In this document: positions 24,067 through 32,217 of the stretch, piece by piece
Numbering within the stretch: the stretch's first letter is position 1
Layout of the letters: each line of letters starts with the position of its first letter
NCBI GenBank assembly: GCA_913055825.1
Contig: CAJXKB010000035.1
Location: forward strand, 1-32,217
DNA length: 32,217 nucleotides
Reading direction: 5' to 3'
Source: an uncultured Bacteroidota bacterium
Lineage (GTDB): Bacteria; Bacteroidota; Bacteroidia; Bacteroidales; F082
Program-made: the position numbers and the translations under genes
The notes under the pieces: generated by a model
Told to the model about the DNA's origin: nothing
The model's database searches: none
What the model saw: the letters and a program-made list of their open reading frames with translations, nothing else

Positions 24067-27060
24067 ATGAAGAAACATGTACGGGAATTTAGTATTTTGT
24101 TTCTGTTTTTGATGTTCTCAACAGCCTTTCAGGCTATTGGTCAGAATATTCAAATTACAGGAAAAGTTACCGATGCTGGCACCGGACAATCATTACCGGG
24201 AGTTAGTGTACTGGTAAAAGGAACAACGACGGGTACGATTACCGATTTGAACGGTGTGTATTCACTGAATGTGAAAACGGGTTCAAGTTTGGTGTTTTCG
24301 TTTGTGGGCTACACAACACAAACCGTTGTGGTCGGCCAACAAAAGACCATTAATGTTATCCTGAAACCTTCTGCTGTTGGGTTAAATCAGGTAGTGGTAG
24401 TAGGTTATGGTGTACAAAAGAAAACTGATGTAACGGGTGCTACAACTACGCTGGGTGAAAAAGGATTTAACCCTGGCGTTGTTATTTCACCTGCTGAAAT
24501 GATGAAGGGCCGAATTTCGGGCGTTCAGGTAACTTCTAACAGTGGAGAACCCGGAGCGGGATCTACAGTTCGTATTCGTGGTAACTCTTCCATCAGGGCT
24601 AATCAGGATCCATTGTATGTAATAGATGGCGTACCCCTTAATATTACGAGTGCCTCTCTTGGTGCTGCCGGGGTTGCAGGTATTAATGCAAGCGCAAAAA
24701 AAGACCCGCTTGATTTTCTGAACCCTGATGATATTGCTACGGTAACCGTTTTAAAGGATGCTTCTGCTACAGCAATATATGGATCGCGTGGTGCCAACGG
24801 GGTAATTTTGATTACTACTAAAAGCGGCAAAAAAGGAAAGGGTAAACTAACTTATTCCGGTTATGCAGGCGTTTCATCGCTCCCTAAGAAATTGGATCTT
24901 CTATCGGTATCCGAATTTAAAAAAGCCAGCGATCAAAATGGTTTTGGTTTACCTGATAAAGGAGCTAATACCGATTGGCAGGATGAGATTTTCCAATCAG
25001 GATATACGCAAAGTCACAATATTTCATACAGTGGCGGTACTGATAAATCAAATTATTATACATCTATTGGCTATCTGGATCAAAACGGAATTGTTAAAAG
25101 AACCGGAATTAAAAAGTATACAGGTCGATTTAATGCCAGTAAAAAACTTTTTAATGATAAGTTGAAAATCACAACAAATATGGCTTTGTCAAGAACCGTT
25201 GACTCCAGAGTCCCAATAGGTGAAACCGGTGGCTACGAGGGTGATGTATTGATTAGTGCACTTCGCGGCAACCCTACTTTTCCTGTTTTTAATCCTGACG
25301 GAACATACTTGCAGTATAGCCAAACGTATCGTAACCCGGTGGCTATGATAAATTTGACAAACGACCATACGTATACCGACCGGGTTTTAGCTAATGCAAC
25401 TGCTTCGTACCAAATTATCAAAGGGTTAACTTATAAAGTAAATCTCGGTATTGATCATACCAATGCAACTCGTAAAGTATCCGAAAATGATCAATTGTCA
25501 TATTTGGTAAATGGCGGACAAGCCAGCATTTCAAACATGGAAATGACGAACTTGCTTATGGAAAACTATTTAACATACGATAAACAGTTGGATAAGAACA
25601 ATCATTTGACTGTTTTGGTTGGACAATCTTACCAAAGGTTTGATAATAATGGAAACAACTTGTATGTGGATGGTTTCCATGTAAATGGTATCGACTATAT
25701 TGATAACTTGGGGTATGGTAATAAAGACAAGGCCTCGGTGGGATCTTATAAATTTCAAAATGAATTGCAGTCATTTTATACTCGTGTAAACTACTCATTT
25801 AAAAGTAAATATTTATTGACTGCTACATGGAGGGCTGACGGCTCTACTAAATTTGGTAAGAACAATAAATATGGTTATTTCCCATCAGTGGGTTTGGCAT
25901 GGCGCCTGTCCCAGGAAGACTTTATTAAAAACCTTAATGTTTTTGATCATTTAAAATTGCGTTTAGGATGGGGAGAAACCGGTAACCAGGAAATTCCGAA
26001 CAAAATTTCTTTATTGGCTATTGGTACTTCTTCTGATGCAAATTATTACTTTGACGGACAAAATCTTAGTAACGGTACTACCTTTATTAGAACACCTAAT
26101 CCAAATATTAAATGGGAAACCACAACTCAGGCAAACGTTGGCTTGGATTTTGGATTCTTTGGCGGCAGATTGTCCGGAAGTTTCGATTATTTTTATAAAA
26201 GTACCAAAGATGTATTATTGAAGTTGACTTCACTGGCACCAGCCCCTACAGCTTTTATGTGGTTGAACGTTCCAAATATGAAGATTAAGAACTCTGGCGT
26301 TGAGGTGAGTTTAACAGGTGTTATTGTTAATACTAAAAATGTGTCATGGAATGCCACCTTGAATTTTACATCGATTCATAATGAAGTTACTGATCTTCCG
26401 GTTAATCTTATCGAAACCGGGGTTGCCAGCGGCGCAGGTTTATCGGGTACACGTGTTCAGATTATCAAAAGTGGGTATCCTATTGGAACATTTTGGGGAA
26501 AACGTTTTCTTGGGTATGCCGATGACGGGACCAGTTTGTACAAAAAAGATGAAAACGGAAAAGATATAAAAGAAAATCTGGGCTCGGCTTTGCCTAAATT
26601 TACCTTTGGCTTAAACAATGCTTTTACATATAAGCACTTAGATGTTTCATTTTTTATTCATGGTGTATTTGGTAATAAGGTTTATAACAATACTGCCAAT
26701 GCCCTTTTCAGTATGCCTAGTTTTTCAAAAGGGAACAACGTAACACGCGACGTGCTTACATCTGGAGAAGGAGTTAACAATACGCCTGAATTTTCAAGCA
26801 GATTTATCGAAGATGGTTCGTTTATCAGGTTAAGCAACGCCACTGTTGGTTATCGCTTTACATTCAAAAAAACAAGCTGGGTTCGTGGTTTGAGGATTTA
26901 TGTTACAGGTAGTAACCTGTTCCTGATTACTAAATACTCAGGCTATGACCCTGAAGTAAATACCAATGCCGAATATGACGGGGTACCTTCTTTAGGAATG
27001 GATTACACCGGATATCCGCATGCCCGTACAATTCAATTTGGTGTAAGTGCTCAATTCTAA
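24067..27060 (+). CDS. SusC/RagA-family TonB-linked outer membrane receptor
   Basis: A 997-residue outer-membrane barrel that imports oligosaccharides with TonB energy. A signal peptide (1-25) is followed by a carboxypeptidase-regulatory-like domain (about 27-100, ITGKVTDAGTGQSLPGVSV). Then come the QVVVVGYG segment (108-115), the plug with YVIDGVP (184-190) and GSRGANGVILITTK, and a 22-strand barrel ending in an aromatic-type residue (VSAQF). These are the hallmarks of SusC. It is the first gene of the locus, has its own consensus promoter and operator, and susD follows after 20 bases. The transported glycan cannot be read from the sequence. Confidence 0.96.
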   Translation: MKKHVREFSILFLFLMFSTAFQAIGQNIQITGKVTDAGTGQSLPGVSVLVKGTTTGTITDLNGVYSLNVKTGSSLVFSFVGYTTQTVVVGQQKTINVILKPSAVGLNQVVVVGYGVQKKTDVTGATTTLGEKGFNPGVVISPAEMMKGRISGVQVTSNSGEPGAGSTVRIRGNSSIRANQDPLYVIDGVPLNITSASLGAAGVAGINASAKKDPLDFLNPDDIATVTVLKDASATAIYGSRGANGVILITTKSGKKGKGKLTYSGYAGVSSLPKKLDLLSVSEFKKASDQNGFGLPDKGANTDWQDEIFQSGYTQSHNISYSGGTDKSNYYTSIGYLDQNGIVKRTGIKKYTGRFNASKKLFNDKLKITTNMALSRTVDSRVPIGETGGYEGDVLISALRGNPTFPVFNPDGTYLQYSQTYRNPVAMINLTNDHTYTDRVLANATASYQIIKGLTYKVNLGIDHTNATRKVSENDQLSYLVNGGQASISNMEMTNLLMENYLTYDKQLDKNNHLTVLVGQSYQRFDNNGNNLYVDGFHVNGIDYIDNLGYGNKDKASVGSYKFQNELQSFYTRVNYSFKSKYLLTATWRADGSTKFGKNNKYGYFPSVGLAWRLSQEDFIKNLNVFDHLKLRLGWGETGNQEIPNKISLLAIGTSSDANYYFDGQNLSNGTTFIRTPNPNIKWETTTQANVGLDFGFFGGRLSGSFDYFYKSTKDVLLKLTSLAPAPTAFMWLNVPNMKIKNSGVEVSLTGVIVNTKNVSWNATLNFTSIHNEVTDLPVNLIETGVASGAGLSGTRVQIIKSGYPIGTFWGKRFLGYADDGTSLYKKDENGKDIKENLGSALPKFTFGLNNAFTYKHLDVSFFIHGVFGNKVYNNTANALFSMPSFSKGNNVTRDVLTSGEGVNNTPEFSSRFIEDGSFIRLSNATVGYRFTFKKTSWVRGLRIYVTGSNLFLITKYSGYDPEVNTNAEYDGVPSLGMDYTGYPHARTIQFGVSAQF

Positions 27061-27080
27061 ATTGTTAAAATACTAAGAAA

Positions 27081-28625
27081 ATGAAAATTATAAAATCTAG
27101 TTTATTATTTAAAGTGATGGTGTTGTTCGCGGCTATCTCTCTCGTTTCATGTACCAAATTGAACGAAAAAGTATATGATGAAGTCTTGGACACCAGTTTA
27201 ATTAACGATCCTGCCAATGCACCTGGTTTGGTAAATCCTGCCTATGCCACATTAAGAAGACTTAACGAATTCTGGGGAGTATGGGGTTTGCAAGAAGCCT
27301 GTACTGATGAAGCTATGTTCCCTACAAGGGGAACTGACTGGTATGATAATGGTAGCTGGCAAGCTTTTCATTTGCACACTTGGACACCTCAGCATACAAT
27401 TGTTGGAAGTGCATGGGATGTTATTTTGCAGGGAATCAGCAGGGCCAATACCGGAATCTATTATTTAAAACAGTTTCCTTCGTCTGCTGATATTGATGAA
27501 TATATTGTTGAATTGCGGTTTCTGAGGGCTTATTATGTTTACCTGGCCAATGATTTCTGGGGGCAAACTCCATTCAGGGATTGGGATGAAACTGACTATT
27601 CTATTCCTCCTAAAGTGATGAACCGGAAGGAAGCCACTCAGTGGTTGATTACGGAATTAACCGAAATTATACCTTCCATGAAGACCAAATCGCAGGTCCC
27701 TTTTGGCAGGGCTACAAAAGCTGCTGCTCAAACCTTGCTGGCTAAAGTTTATTTGAACCAGGAAGTTTATACCGGAACAGCTGATTGGCCTGATGTGATT
27801 ACACAGTGTACCAATGTGATTAACAGCGGTGATTATACTATTGCTTCCGATTATTGGGCGCAATTTCAATACAATAACCCTGATACCGAAGAAGCTATTT
27901 TTACTATTATCCATAACGATAATTACGATGAAGGTGGTGGCGGTGTTTGGGTTAATTTTACCCTTCACTACAATCAGGTATTCGGAAATTATACCAGCTT
28001 GTGGAATGGCGGGTGTATTACCAAAACCTATTGGGATACATGGACGAAAACTGATGATGCCGATGTTAGAAAATATGATGCGCGCATTAAACCTGTTTGC
28101 GGTTTTAATCAGGGTTTCCTCGTAGGACAACAATATGGCCCCGATGGAACAGCATTGACAACACGCGATGGTTCCCCGTTGGTTTTTGTTCCTGACGTAA
28201 ACCTTAAGAATGCCAGTGAGGCTGAAGGTATTCGTGTTATTAAATTTGCTCCGAATCCGCAAACTACGCGTCAGTTTAATGAAGGTAACGATTTTTATGC
28301 ATTTCGTATTTCTGATGTTTACCTTATGCGTGCTGAAGCGGAATTAAGAAATGGTGATGAAGCAGCTGCTTTGGCTGATGTGAATGCCATTCGCGAAAAA
28401 CGTAATGCGACACCCAGAACCTCATTAACATTGAATGATATTTATAATGAGCGCGGGTATGAACTTTACTGGGAAGGTAAGCGCCGTCAGGACATGATCC
28501 GTTTTGGCACTTTCAATAAGGCTATGTCGGAAAAACCGGTTACTCCCGATTATACAAGTCTTTTCCCAATTCCGCAATCTGCTTTGGATGTGAATCCTAA
28601 TTTGGTTCAGAACCCGGGATATTAG
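27081..28625 (+). CDS. SusD/RagB-family glycan-binding lipoprotein
   Basis: A 514-residue surface lipoprotein that closes over SusC and captures the glycan. The signal peptide ends in the lipobox LVSC (C24). Family features include the helical TPR-like N-terminal half, FLRAYYVYLANDFWG (about 148-162) and the C-terminal pattern in which SDVYLMRAEAELRNGD leads to NERGYELYWEGKRRQDMIRFG and a final FPIPQSALDVNPNLVQNPGY. The gene lies 20 bases after susC. A hairpin downstream may reduce expression of the enzyme genes relative to this pair. Confidence 0.96.
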   Translation: MKIIKSSLLFKVMVLFAAISLVSCTKLNEKVYDEVLDTSLINDPANAPGLVNPAYATLRRLNEFWGVWGLQEACTDEAMFPTRGTDWYDNGSWQAFHLHTWTPQHTIVGSAWDVILQGISRANTGIYYLKQFPSSADIDEYIVELRFLRAYYVYLANDFWGQTPFRDWDETDYSIPPKVMNRKEATQWLITELTEIIPSMKTKSQVPFGRATKAAAQTLLAKVYLNQEVYTGTADWPDVITQCTNVINSGDYTIASDYWAQFQYNNPDTEEAIFTIIHNDNYDEGGGGVWVNFTLHYNQVFGNYTSLWNGGCITKTYWDTWTKTDDADVRKYDARIKPVCGFNQGFLVGQQYGPDGTALTTRDGSPLVFVPDVNLKNASEAEGIRVIKFAPNPQTTRQFNEGNDFYAFRISDVYLMRAEAELRNGDEAAALADVNAIREKRNATPRTSLTLNDIYNERGYELYWEGKRRQDMIRFGTFNKAMSEKPVTPDYTSLFPIPQSALDVNPNLVQNPGY

Positions 28626-28650
28626 TGGTTGTGATTTTTCTTAATAATGA

Positions 28651-28695
28651 AATGATGGGGCTTTGGGAGGGTTATTTCCTGATAGCCCCATTATT
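28651..28695 (+). terminator. hairpin after susD, possible partial terminator
   Basis: AATGATGGGGCT (28651-28662) pairs with AGCCCCATTATT (28684-28695) over 12 bp with one G-U wobble and a 21-base loop. Only a weak T-rich tail (ATTTATCTTT) follows. It lies between the transport genes and the enzyme genes, where a leaky terminator or stability element would keep susCD message above that of the enzymes. Confidence 0.45.
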
Positions 28696-28746
28696 ATTTA
28701 TCTTTAACAACTTTACTTCGTTTTTATAAGCCCAATATTTAATCAA

Positions 28747-29901
28747 ATGAAAAAATATTTTGTAAACAGCAGTTTTTATCTCGTAGTCATTATCCTGTTA
28801 AGTGCCGGATGTACGCCAAAACAATCAGGGTCATCTTCAACGTGGGCAATTGGTCCTTTTGTTAAAGTCGATTCGGTAAATCCGATTATGGGCCCGATTG
28901 ACAGTGTTTCTTTTAAAGGACCTATATTAAATAAACAAGTAAAATGGGAAGCAAAAGACGTCTTTAATCCGGCATGTATTGTTAAAGAAGATACCTTGTT
29001 TTTGCTTTACCGCGCAGAAGATTCAATTGGAAAATATAACGGAACTTCCCGTATAGGATTGGCATACGGCCTTGACGGACTTCACTTTGTGCGATATGGG
29101 AAACCGGTACTATATCCTTCAAATGACGAATATTCTAAGTATGAATGGGAAGGAGGCTGTGAAGATCCAAGAATTGTTCAGGATTCATTAGGAACTTACT
29201 ATATGACTTATACTGCTTACGATGGGCATACTGCACGGCTTTTTATAGCTACATCCACTGATTTAAGACATTGGAAAAAATATGGGTCTGTATTTAAAAA
29301 GGCAGGTGATGAATATGTAAATATGTGGTCAAAATCAGGAGCTATTGTTTGCAAAGATGTGAAGGGAAAACTGGTAACTGCAAAAATCAATGGAAAATAT
29401 TGGATGTTTTGGGGTGAATCAAATATTTATATGGCAACTTCCAAAGATTTAATCAATTGGACTCCAATTCTGGAGACTGATTCTGCAAAGCAGAAACTCG
29501 ATACAATGAGACATTATACTGCTCCATTTAAAATCTTGTTTTCTCCCCGTAAGGGTAAGTTCGATAGTGAGCTGGTAGAATCTGGTCCTCCCGCAATTAT
29601 CACTAATAATGGAATTGTATTTATATATAACAGCAAGAATAGCCCCACATTTGGGAATCCTAATTTAGCTCGAGGCACTTATGCTGCAGGCCAGGTGCTT
29701 GTAGATAATAACGATCCGACAAAAGTGCTGAAAAGGACTGATAAATGGTTTATTTCACCAGATAAGCCTTATGAAATTACGGGTCAGGTGAATAATGTTT
29801 GTTTCGTAGAAGGGCTCACATATTTTAAAAACAAATGGTATCTCTATTACGGAACGGCAGATGCAAAAATCGCCGTTGCCGTTTATTCAACGAAAAAATA
29901 G
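28747..29901 (+). CDS. GH130-like five-bladed propeller glycosidase, lipoprotein
   Basis: A 384-residue lipoprotein (lipobox LSAGC, C22). The fold signatures of GH130 are clear: VFNPACIV (72-79), YRAEDSIG, WEGGCEDPRIV (134-144, with the EDPR motif whose Asp140 corresponds to the proposed acid), YMTYTAYDG (152-160), LFIATSTDLRHWKK, ESGPPAIIT (278-286) and the final WYLYYGTADAKIAVAVYS. Known members act on beta-mannosides, as phosphorylases or hydrolases. Here the usual YHG phosphate-binding histidine reads IYNS (293-296) and GAGPPPI reads ESGPPAI, which favours a hydrolase (inference). The export signal also fits hydrolysis, since phosphorylases are normally cytoplasmic. Its substrate may differ from mannosides given the neighbours. 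Confidence 0.85.
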   Translation: MKKYFVNSSFYLVVIILLSAGCTPKQSGSSSTWAIGPFVKVDSVNPIMGPIDSVSFKGPILNKQVKWEAKDVFNPACIVKEDTLFLLYRAEDSIGKYNGTSRIGLAYGLDGLHFVRYGKPVLYPSNDEYSKYEWEGGCEDPRIVQDSLGTYYMTYTAYDGHTARLFIATSTDLRHWKKYGSVFKKAGDEYVNMWSKSGAIVCKDVKGKLVTAKINGKYWMFWGESNIYMATSKDLINWTPILETDSAKQKLDTMRHYTAPFKILFSPRKGKFDSELVESGPPAIITNNGIVFIYNSKNSPTFGNPNLARGTYAAGQVLVDNNDPTKVLKRTDKWFISPDKPYEITGQVNNVCFVEGLTYFKNKWYLYYGTADAKIAVAVYSTKK

Positions 29902-29922
29902 TTATTCTATAATACTGTACCC

Positions 29923-31974
29923 ATGAAACGCTCTAAACTTCAGCTCCTGACTTATGTTTTGTTATTTCTGGTTTTTATGACTGCCATGGTTCAACATATA
30001 GTTGCTCAGGATGTTAATGGCTCTCCATGGCAAATAACTGCTACCGACACATCAAATTATGCCGGAATAGCTTTGGCAAATGGCCGCATTGGGCTTTTAC
30101 CGTCATTAAAGCCATTTTCGGTAAATTCAATCATTTTAAACAATGTTTTTGACAAAGGCTCTGAACGTGGTGTTAGCCGCATATTAAAGGGCCTCAATTT
30201 TGCCAATATTGATATGTTTATTGATGGCGTTAAAGTGGACGAATCAAATATATCCAACTGGAAGCAGGTGCTAAACCTTAAGGAGGCAGCGTTGACCACC
30301 TATTTTAAGTTCAAAAACAAAGCGGAGATTTCTTACACTCTTTATGCTTTACGGGGAATGCCTTATGTAGGTTTGATGGAGGTAAACATAGAAGCTTTAA
30401 AAAACATTTCAGTTACCGTAGCAGGCAAGATACTTTGTCCCGCTGAAGATAAAAATCCATCAAACAGCTATAAAGTTTATGTCGATTTAGAAAACAAAAT
30501 GCCATTGCTGCAAACTACGGCAAAAAGCCCTTTCGGGAAATATTTGCTGGCATCAACGGCCTCTTTTATATTTAAAGGAAAACGCCCTGAATTGCATCAT
30601 AAAGTTGTTTCAAATCGTGACAATGAATTAATATTCGACGAGAAGATAAAAAAAGGAGAAAACTACAGTTTCGGATGGACGGGTGCCACATGTACCACAC
30701 ACGATTTTAACGACCCGTTGAGTGAATCGGCAAGAATGGTAATTTTTGTGATGCAGGGAAACGAAGATGCAGTTATTGCCAAGCACAAAGCTCTTTGGGC
30801 TAAATTGTGGCAGGGAGATATCGAAATAAAGGGCGATTTGCAATCACAACGAGATGTTCGCCTGGCACTGTTTAACTTATATTCGTTTGGAAGGGCAAAT
30901 TCCGGTTTAAGCATCCCTCCGATGGGATTATCGTCGCAAGGCTACAACGGACATATTTTTTGGGATGCTGAATTGTGGATGTATCCGCCACTACTGATTT
31001 TCAATCAGGGTATTGCAAAATCGATGATGAATTATCGATTCAACCGTCTTGAAAAAGCCAAACAGAAAGCAGCTGACTTTGGTTACCAGGGGGCTATGTT
31101 CCCATGGGAATCGGATGATACCGGCGAAGAAGCCTGTCCCGTTTTTGCACTTACCGGTACTTTTGAGCAACACATTACCGCCGATGTGGGCATTGCTTCC
31201 TGGAACTATTACAGAATATCCCGTGATAAACAGTGGCTAAAAAACAAAGCTTACCCTTTACTAAAGGAAGTGGCTGATTTTTGGGTGAGCCGTGCTACAA
31301 AAAACCCTGATGGCAGTTATTCAATCATCAATGTAGTTGGAGCCGACGAATTTGCACAAAACATTGACGATAATGCATTTACAAATGGTTCGGTAAAATG
31401 TGTGTTGGAATATGCATCCAGGGCAGCGAGAGAACTTGGTATAACTCCTGATACAACTTGGATGCATGTGGCCGACCATATACGGTTTATGAAGATGCCC
31501 AATGGTGTTACAAAAGAAAATGCAACCTATCATGGACAAATTATTAAACAGGCCGATGTAAATCTTCTGGCATATCCTCTTGGGGTTATTAAAGACAAAA
31601 AGCAAATTAAAAAAGACCTCAACTATTACGAAAGTAAAATTTCCAAAGAAGGTCCGGCCATGGGATTTTCTATTCTTTCGATATTATATGCCAGGTTAGG
31701 CAATAAAGAGAAGGCGTATGATTTATTTAAGAGAGCCTATATTCCTAATAAGCGCCCTCCGTTTGGCGCACTTTCGGAATCCGCCAATAGTAATAACCCC
31801 TATTTTGCAACGGGTGCAGGTGGAATGTTGCAGGTAGTTTTGTTTGGATTTGGAGGTTTGAAACTTACAGATAATGGAATAATTCAGGAGAAACCATGCC
31901 TGCCTAATCAATGGAAAAGTCTTACAATCAAAGGGGTTGGCTCCAATAAAAAAACATATTATATTATTCGTTAA
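29923..31974 (+). CDS. secreted GH65 family glycoside hydrolase (kojibiose hydrolase-like)
   Basis: A 683-residue enzyme with a signal peptide (1-29, ending IVAQ), an N-terminal beta-sandwich (about 35-290) and an (alpha/alpha)6 barrel. GH65 motifs are strong: GYNGHIFWDAELWM (340-353), GAMFPWESDDTGEE (390-403), the acid E476 in GADEF, and KQADVNLLAYPLG (542-554). E619 in FGALSESANSNNPYFATGAGG matches the general base of hydrolytic GH65 enzymes rather than the phosphate loop of phosphorylases. From memory, the kojibiose hydrolase of Flavobacterium johnsoniae uses Glu472 and Glu616, at nearly the same places. The gene follows the GH130-like gene by 21 bases and is in the same operon. The exact disaccharide (kojibiose, trehalose or another alpha-glucoside) is uncertain. 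Confidence 0.88.
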   Translation: MKRSKLQLLTYVLLFLVFMTAMVQHIVAQDVNGSPWQITATDTSNYAGIALANGRIGLLPSLKPFSVNSIILNNVFDKGSERGVSRILKGLNFANIDMFIDGVKVDESNISNWKQVLNLKEAALTTYFKFKNKAEISYTLYALRGMPYVGLMEVNIEALKNISVTVAGKILCPAEDKNPSNSYKVYVDLENKMPLLQTTAKSPFGKYLLASTASFIFKGKRPELHHKVVSNRDNELIFDEKIKKGENYSFGWTGATCTTHDFNDPLSESARMVIFVMQGNEDAVIAKHKALWAKLWQGDIEIKGDLQSQRDVRLALFNLYSFGRANSGLSIPPMGLSSQGYNGHIFWDAELWMYPPLLIFNQGIAKSMMNYRFNRLEKAKQKAADFGYQGAMFPWESDDTGEEACPVFALTGTFEQHITADVGIASWNYYRISRDKQWLKNKAYPLLKEVADFWVSRATKNPDGSYSIINVVGADEFAQNIDDNAFTNGSVKCVLEYASRAARELGITPDTTWMHVADHIRFMKMPNGVTKENATYHGQIIKQADVNLLAYPLGVIKDKKQIKKDLNYYESKISKEGPAMGFSILSILYARLGNKEKAYDLFKRAYIPNKRPPFGALSESANSNNPYFATGAGGMLQVVLFGFGGLKLTDNGIIQEKPCLPNQWKSLTIKGVGSNKKTYYIIR

Positions 31975-31979
31975 CATAA

Positions 31980-32217
<238 letters not shown>

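Overview
The window looks like the chromosome of a Bacteroidota bacterium, probably a free-living or environmental Bacteroidales-like lineage. The evidence is a SusC/SusD pair with lipoprotein glycosidases, a glutaminyl-tRNA synthetase gene (glnS), a CcdA/thioredoxin fusion of the DsbD type, an ACT-domain SerB, and several promoters of the Bacteroidota form TTTG-N19-22-TAnnTTTG. Most genes lack a Shine-Dalgarno sequence. Base composition is moderately AT-rich, with AT-rich spacers. No tRNA, rRNA, CRISPR array, insertion sequence or phage gene was seen.

Layout. (1) 1-512: the left edge holds the C-terminal remnant of a GNAT-type acetyltransferase beside GC-rich inverted repeats, then a small minus-strand zinc-ribbon protein. 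(2) 885-9156: a nitrogen-assimilation block of an attenuator-like leader with a possible 49-codon upstream ORF, a P-II signalling protein, the ammonium transporter amt, and both subunits of NADPH-dependent glutamate synthase (gltB, gltD). gltB appears to have its own promoter. (3) 9245-9397: a compact, GC-rich, strongly folded non-coding element. (4) 9443-14996: manA with a DUF4442 gene behind it, a 16-bp tandem repeat, glnS on the minus strand, and a divergent dsbD-type gene. (5) 15086-22687: housekeeping and cell-envelope genes, namely a LOG-family phosphoribohydrolase, a large secreted Asp-box (sortilin-like) propeller protein, cfa, serB and an Elp3-like radical SAM protein. (6) 22798 to the right end: a polysaccharide-utilisation locus, with a Nudix-fold transcription regulator divergent from susC, susD, a GH130-like lipoprotein, a secreted GH65 enzyme and the start of a GH13 lipoprotein.

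How the parts work together. Region 2 would take up ammonium (Amt), gate that uptake (P-II) and turn glutamine plus 2-oxoglutarate into glutamate (GltBD). The leader before P-II can form two mutually exclusive hairpins, a terminator and an antiterminator. The stop codon of the upstream ORF falls inside the antiterminator arm, which is the geometry of ribosome-mediated attenuation and could sense glutamine or general amino-acid supply (inference). In region 6 the susC promoter matches the Bacteroidota consensus and is followed, over the predicted transcription start, by a 28-bp near-perfect palindrome that is the likely operator of the adjacent Nudix-type regulator. The enzyme set suggests import and breakdown of a short alpha-glucoside, possibly kojibiose-type (alpha-1,2) linkages, but the presence of a GH130-like enzyme leaves the true substrate open.
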